NCBI GenBank assembly: GCA_003542385.1
Contig: DPKT01000339.1
Span: 3,259-21,545, forward strand
DNA length: 18,287 bases
DNA from: Desulfomicrobium sp.
GTDB lineage: Bacteria > Desulfobacterota > Desulfovibrionia > Desulfovibrionales > Desulfomicrobiaceae
Direction: 5' to 3'
Under the pieces are notes generated by a model. That model ran no database searches, was not told where the DNA came from, and worked only from the letters and a program-made list of their open reading frames with translations. Below, one piece after another: positions 15,637-18,287 of this stretch (positions within the stretch are counted from its first letter, which is position 1; each line of letters begins with the position of its first letter). The position numbers and the translations under genes were made by a program.

Positions 15637-16491
15637 ATGTGGCGTAAAATCGTGCTCCTGGCCCGCATGGTCAAGATCGAGCATTCCATCTTCGCGCTTC
15701 CCTTCGCCTATCTCGGCATGCTCTGGGCTGCCGGCGGGTGGCCCGGCTGGCGGGTCTTCATCGCCCTGACCGTGGCCATGGTCGCGGTGCGCTCCTTCGC
15801 CATGGCCGTGAACAGGCTGGCAGACCTGTCCATCGACGCCAAGAACCCGAGGACCTTGACGCGCCCCCTGGTGACCGGGGAAATCGGCGTGGCCGAAACG
15901 CGGGTCTTCATCGCAGCGAGCGCGGCCGTCTTCGTCGTGGCTTGCTGGTTCCTGAACCCGCTGTGCCTGATGCTTTCACCCGCGGCCCTCGTCTGGTCCG
16001 GGCTGTACAGCTTCACCAAGCGCTTCTCGGCCCTGTGCCATTTCTTTCTGGGCTCGGTCCTGGGGCTGGCCCCGCTGGCAGGGTGGCTGGCAGTTTCGCC
16101 CGCGGTGGAGATGGCTCCGGTCCTGCTCGCCCTTGGCGTGACTTTCTGGGTGGGAGGGTTCGACATCCTCTACGCCTGCCAGGACACGGAGTTCGATCGG
16201 TCCGCAGGCCTGCATTCCCTTCCGGCAAAGCTCGGCGTGGGGCCGGCCCTGGCCGTTTCGACATTCAGCCACGTGGTCACCAGCCTCTTTTTTCTCCTGG
16301 CCGGCTGGGCCTCCGGAGCGGGACTCGTCTATCTGGCCTTCTGCCTGGCGGTCGCCGCGATCCTGCTTCTGGAGCATCGTCTCATCTCCGAGCATGACAT
16401 GAGCCGGGTCAACCTGGCGTTTTTCACCCTGAACGGTTTTGTGGCCGTCTTTCTGTTTGCCGGGGCCGTCCTCGATACGGTGCTCGGGTAA
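15637..16491 (+). CDS. UbiA-family polyprenyltransferase, probably for menaquinone (MqnP-like)
   Basis: This 284-residue membrane protein with about eight or nine hydrophobic segments carries both UbiA aspartate motifs: N59-RLAD63-LSID67 and D183-TEFD187. They bind the Mg-diphosphate of the prenyl donor. Family members attach a polyprenyl chain to an aromatic acid or naphthoate in quinone synthesis. The sequence resembles the 4-hydroxybenzoate prenyltransferase branch. Anaerobic Desulfovibrionales use menaquinone and commonly the futalosine route, so the substrate is more likely a naphthoate-type intermediate (MqnP) than 4-hydroxybenzoate. That assignment is inference. ATG 15637 is 8 bases after tyrS with AGGGGGCG upstream, so it is in the same transcript. 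Confidence 0.88.
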   Translation: MWRKIVLLARMVKIEHSIFALPFAYLGMLWAAGGWPGWRVFIALTVAMVAVRSFAMAVNRLADLSIDAKNPRTLTRPLVTGEIGVAETRVFIAASAAVFVVACWFLNPLCLMLSPAALVWSGLYSFTKRFSALCHFFLGSVLGLAPLAGWLAVSPAVEMAPVLLALGVTFWVGGFDILYACQDTEFDRSAGLHSLPAKLGVGPALAVSTFSHVVTSLFFLLAGWASGAGLVYLAFCLAVAAILLLEHRLISEHDMSRVNLAFFTLNGFVAVFLFAGAVLDTVLG

Positions 16492-16515
16492 CTCTGTCCT
16501 TTGAGGGAGCGTCCC

Positions 16516-17958
16516 ATGCGCGAAGCCAATGTTTTCCCTGCCTACTGCGGGGAAATGGAATATGTCTGCCTCGGCTGTCAGGCCAGGTATCCCATCGACG
16601 AACTCCACTACACATGTCCTCAGTGCAAGGGCGTGTTCCTGCTGGAAGACACCCGGTTCGGCGAACTCGAAAAAATCTCCGGCCAGGCCTGGCGAGACAC
16701 GTTCGACCTGCGCGCCGCCACGAAGAACCCGGCGCTGCGCGGCATCTTCCGTTTTTACGAGCTGATGGCGCCCGTCCTGAGCGAGTCCGACATCGTCTAC
16801 CTCGGCGAGGGCAACACGCCCGTGACCCGCTCCTCCCCCGCGCTGGAGCGCCTCGTGGGCCAGCCCATGGCCTTCAAGAACGACGGGCAGAACCCCTCGG
16901 CCTCCTTCAAGGACCGCGGCATGGCCTGCGCCTTTTCCTACCTGCGCCATCTCGTGGCCAAGCACGGCTGGGACAACGTCCTGACCATCTGCGCCTCCAC
17001 GGGCGACACCTCGGCCGCAGCGGCGCTCTATGCCGCCTATGTGGGTGAGCCCCTGACCTCCGTGGTGCTCCTGCCAAAGGGCAAGGTCACGGCCCAGCAG
17101 CTGTCCCAGCCCCTGGGCAGCGGGGCGCGCGTGCTCGAAATCCCCGGCGTGTTCGACGACTGCATGAAGGTTGTCGAGTATCTGGCCGACCATTACCGCG
17201 TGGCATTGCTCAACTCCAAGAACGCCTGGCGCATCCTGGGCCAGGAAAGCTACGCCTTCGAAGTGGCGCAGTGGTACGATTGGGACATGCGCGGCAAAGC
17301 AGTGTTCGTGCCCATCGGCAACGCGGGCAACATCACGGCCGTCATGGGCGGTTTCCTGAAGCTACTGCGCCTTGGCGTCATCGACGTGCTGCCGCGCATC
17401 TTCGGCGTGCAGTCCGAGCATGCCGACCCGGTCTTCCGCTACTACTCCCAGACTGCAGGCGAGAGACGCTACGAGGCGGTCAGGGTGCGTCCCTCCGTGG
17501 CCCAGGCGGCCATGATCGGCAATCCCGTCTCCTTCCCGCGTGTGGCCTTCCTGGCGGACAAATACCAGGCTCTGGGCGGCTCCTTCCAGGTGGTGCAGGT
17601 CAGTGAGCAGCGCATCATCGAGTCCATGCTTCTGGCCAACCGCCACGGGCACATTGCCTGCACCCAGGGCGGGGAATGCCTGGCCGGGCTGCTCAAGGCC
17701 CGAGAGCAGGGCCTCATGGACAAGGACGAACTGGCCGTGCTCGACGCCACGGCCCACGCCCTCAAGTTCTCGGGCTTCCAGGACATGTACTACCAGAATT
17801 CCTTCGGGCCGGAATACGGCATCACGCCCGACGAGAAGCTTGCCAACGCCCCGCGTCTGGTCATCGGGCAGGAGGACAAGGATCGTCTTTCCGAAGACGC
17901 CTTCACGGCACAGGCGGCGCAGAAGGTAGTCGAGATTCTGGGGCTGAACAAAAGGTAG
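16516..17958 (+). CDS. thrC: Threonine synthase
   Basis: ThrC converts O-phosphohomoserine to threonine with pyridoxal phosphate. The protein is 480 residues from ATG 16516, which has GAGGGAG (16503-16509) 6 bases before it. A TTG at 16501 is in frame but includes that site. An N-terminal zinc ribbon is visible (C18, C21, C34, C37), then YLGEGNTPV. The PLP-binding lysine is K132 in NPSASFKDRG, and STGDTSAAAALYAA carries the phosphate-binding serine and threonine. The later PIGNAGN loop binds the cofactor phosphate. This fits the fold-type II threonine synthases with a zinc-ribbon head found in many deltaproteobacteria. It is the last gene of the rny-to-thrC run, 24 bases after the prenyltransferase. 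Confidence 0.95.
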   Translation: MREANVFPAYCGEMEYVCLGCQARYPIDELHYTCPQCKGVFLLEDTRFGELEKISGQAWRDTFDLRAATKNPALRGIFRFYELMAPVLSESDIVYLGEGNTPVTRSSPALERLVGQPMAFKNDGQNPSASFKDRGMACAFSYLRHLVAKHGWDNVLTICASTGDTSAAAALYAAYVGEPLTSVVLLPKGKVTAQQLSQPLGSGARVLEIPGVFDDCMKVVEYLADHYRVALLNSKNAWRILGQESYAFEVAQWYDWDMRGKAVFVPIGNAGNITAVMGGFLKLLRLGVIDVLPRIFGVQSEHADPVFRYYSQTAGERRYEAVRVRPSVAQAAMIGNPVSFPRVAFLADKYQALGGSFQVVQVSEQRIIESMLLANRHGHIACTQGGECLAGLLKAREQGLMDKDELAVLDATAHALKFSGFQDMYYQNSFGPEYGITPDEKLANAPRLVIGQEDKDRLSEDAFTAQAAQKVVEILGLNKR

Positions 17959-17982
17959 AACGGTACGACACGAACCTTACAG

Positions 17983-18015
17983 AAAGGCCGGGGCTTGCGT
18001 CCCGGCCTTTTTTTT
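17983..18015 (+). terminator. Intrinsic terminator after thrC
   Basis: A perfect 10-pair stem (AAAGGCCGGG at 17983-17992, CCCGGCCTTT at 18001-18010) with an 8-base loop runs into eight T (18008-18015). It starts 24 bases after the thrC stop. On the - strand only three T follow, so it mainly stops + strand transcripts before the convergent gene. Confidence 0.95.
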
Positions 18016-18105
18016 GACCTTGAGTGGGTACCGTGCGGCTGTCACGGAGGAGCTTGCCGCGGAAACAGCGTCGAAAGGGTGTCTTGAGTACGAGGCGGGC
18101 GGTGA

Positions 18106-18287
18106 TCAGGAAGCGCTTTCGGGCAGAGAGACAATGGCGATGCCGTTCGCGTCGGCGAATTCCAGGGTGTGCCCCTGTTCGAAGAAGATGCACCCGCCGG
18201 CCTCCACGGCCAGGCAGGTGGCTCCGACCTCGGCCATGACGCGCAGGGTATCGGGGCCGACGGCGGGCATGTCCAGGCGCCTGTCCT
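18106..18287 (-). CDS. lpxI: LpxI, UDP-2,3-diacylglucosamine diphosphatase, C-terminal part (partial, 5' end outside window)
   Basis: On the - strand an open frame enters from the right edge and ends at a TGA (complement of 18106-18108). The 59 visible residues match the C-terminus of the LpxI (DUF1009) family: RRLDMPAVGPDTL, then ATCLAVEAGG.IFFEQ and a final FADANGIAIVSL. LpxI cleaves UDP-2,3-diacylglucosamine to lipid X in lipid A synthesis and replaces LpxH where that is absent. The gene is convergent to thrC, with about 90 bases between the thrC terminator and its stop. I saw no separate terminator for it there. The family call rests on these C-terminal motifs only. Confidence 0.85.
   Translation of the reverse strand, partial: DRRLDMPAVGPDTLRVMAEVGATCLAVEAGGCIFFEQGHTLEFADANGIAIVSLPESAS

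Noticed and set aside
18024..18239. A 71-codon + strand ORF after the thrC terminator
   Set aside because: It is an Arg-rich shadow opposite the conserved lpxI C-terminus and has no ribosome site.

Overview
The window is a GC-rich block of core housekeeping genes. Almost everything is on the + strand, with one convergent gene entering from the right edge. Several traits point to a sulfate-reducing bacterium of the Desulfovibrionales, perhaps Desulfomicrobium-like. These are a mreCD-mrdA-rodA cluster directly upstream of an F1Fo ATP synthase cluster, split b and b' stator subunits without the a and c genes, a 6S RNA next to zapA, and a UbiA-type prenyltransferase in a tyrS-thrC run. The taxon is an inference from gene order and protein character, not from a database search.

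Region 1 (1-3531) is the elongasome cluster: the tail of a probable mreC, a probable mreD, mrdA (PBP2) and rodA. Starts and stops overlap or nearly touch, as expected for one transcript. RodA and PBP2 are the glycosyltransferase-transpeptidase pair that builds side-wall peptidoglycan. Region 2 (3532-9733) begins with a 265-base, AT-richer intergenic stretch holding inverted repeats and a candidate promoter. The ATP synthase genes follow in the order b', b, delta, alpha, gamma, beta, epsilon, closed by a strong intrinsic terminator. The membrane subunits a and c are not in the window. The b and delta genes both appear to start at TTG.

Region 3 (9734-11922) has its own candidate promoter and a structured leader. 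It holds glmU (UDP-GlcNAc synthesis), a 59-residue coiled-coil ORF, zapA (FtsZ ring), and a 6S RNA recognised from its conserved core and a 15-pair closing stem. Region 4 (11923-18015) is rny (RNase Y), a ymdB-type phosphodiesterase, tyrS, a UbiA-family prenyltransferase (probably menaquinone synthesis) and thrC. The genes are tightly packed and end at a very strong terminator. At the right edge the 3' end of lpxI (lipid A pathway) lies on the - strand.

The genes group around envelope growth, energy, RNA turnover and basic metabolism. I see no mobile element, CRISPR array, tRNA, rRNA, defence locus or evidently new system. The more interesting material is non-coding: the 6S RNA, the repeat-rich atp upstream region, the glmU and rny leaders, and the small coiled-coil gene.
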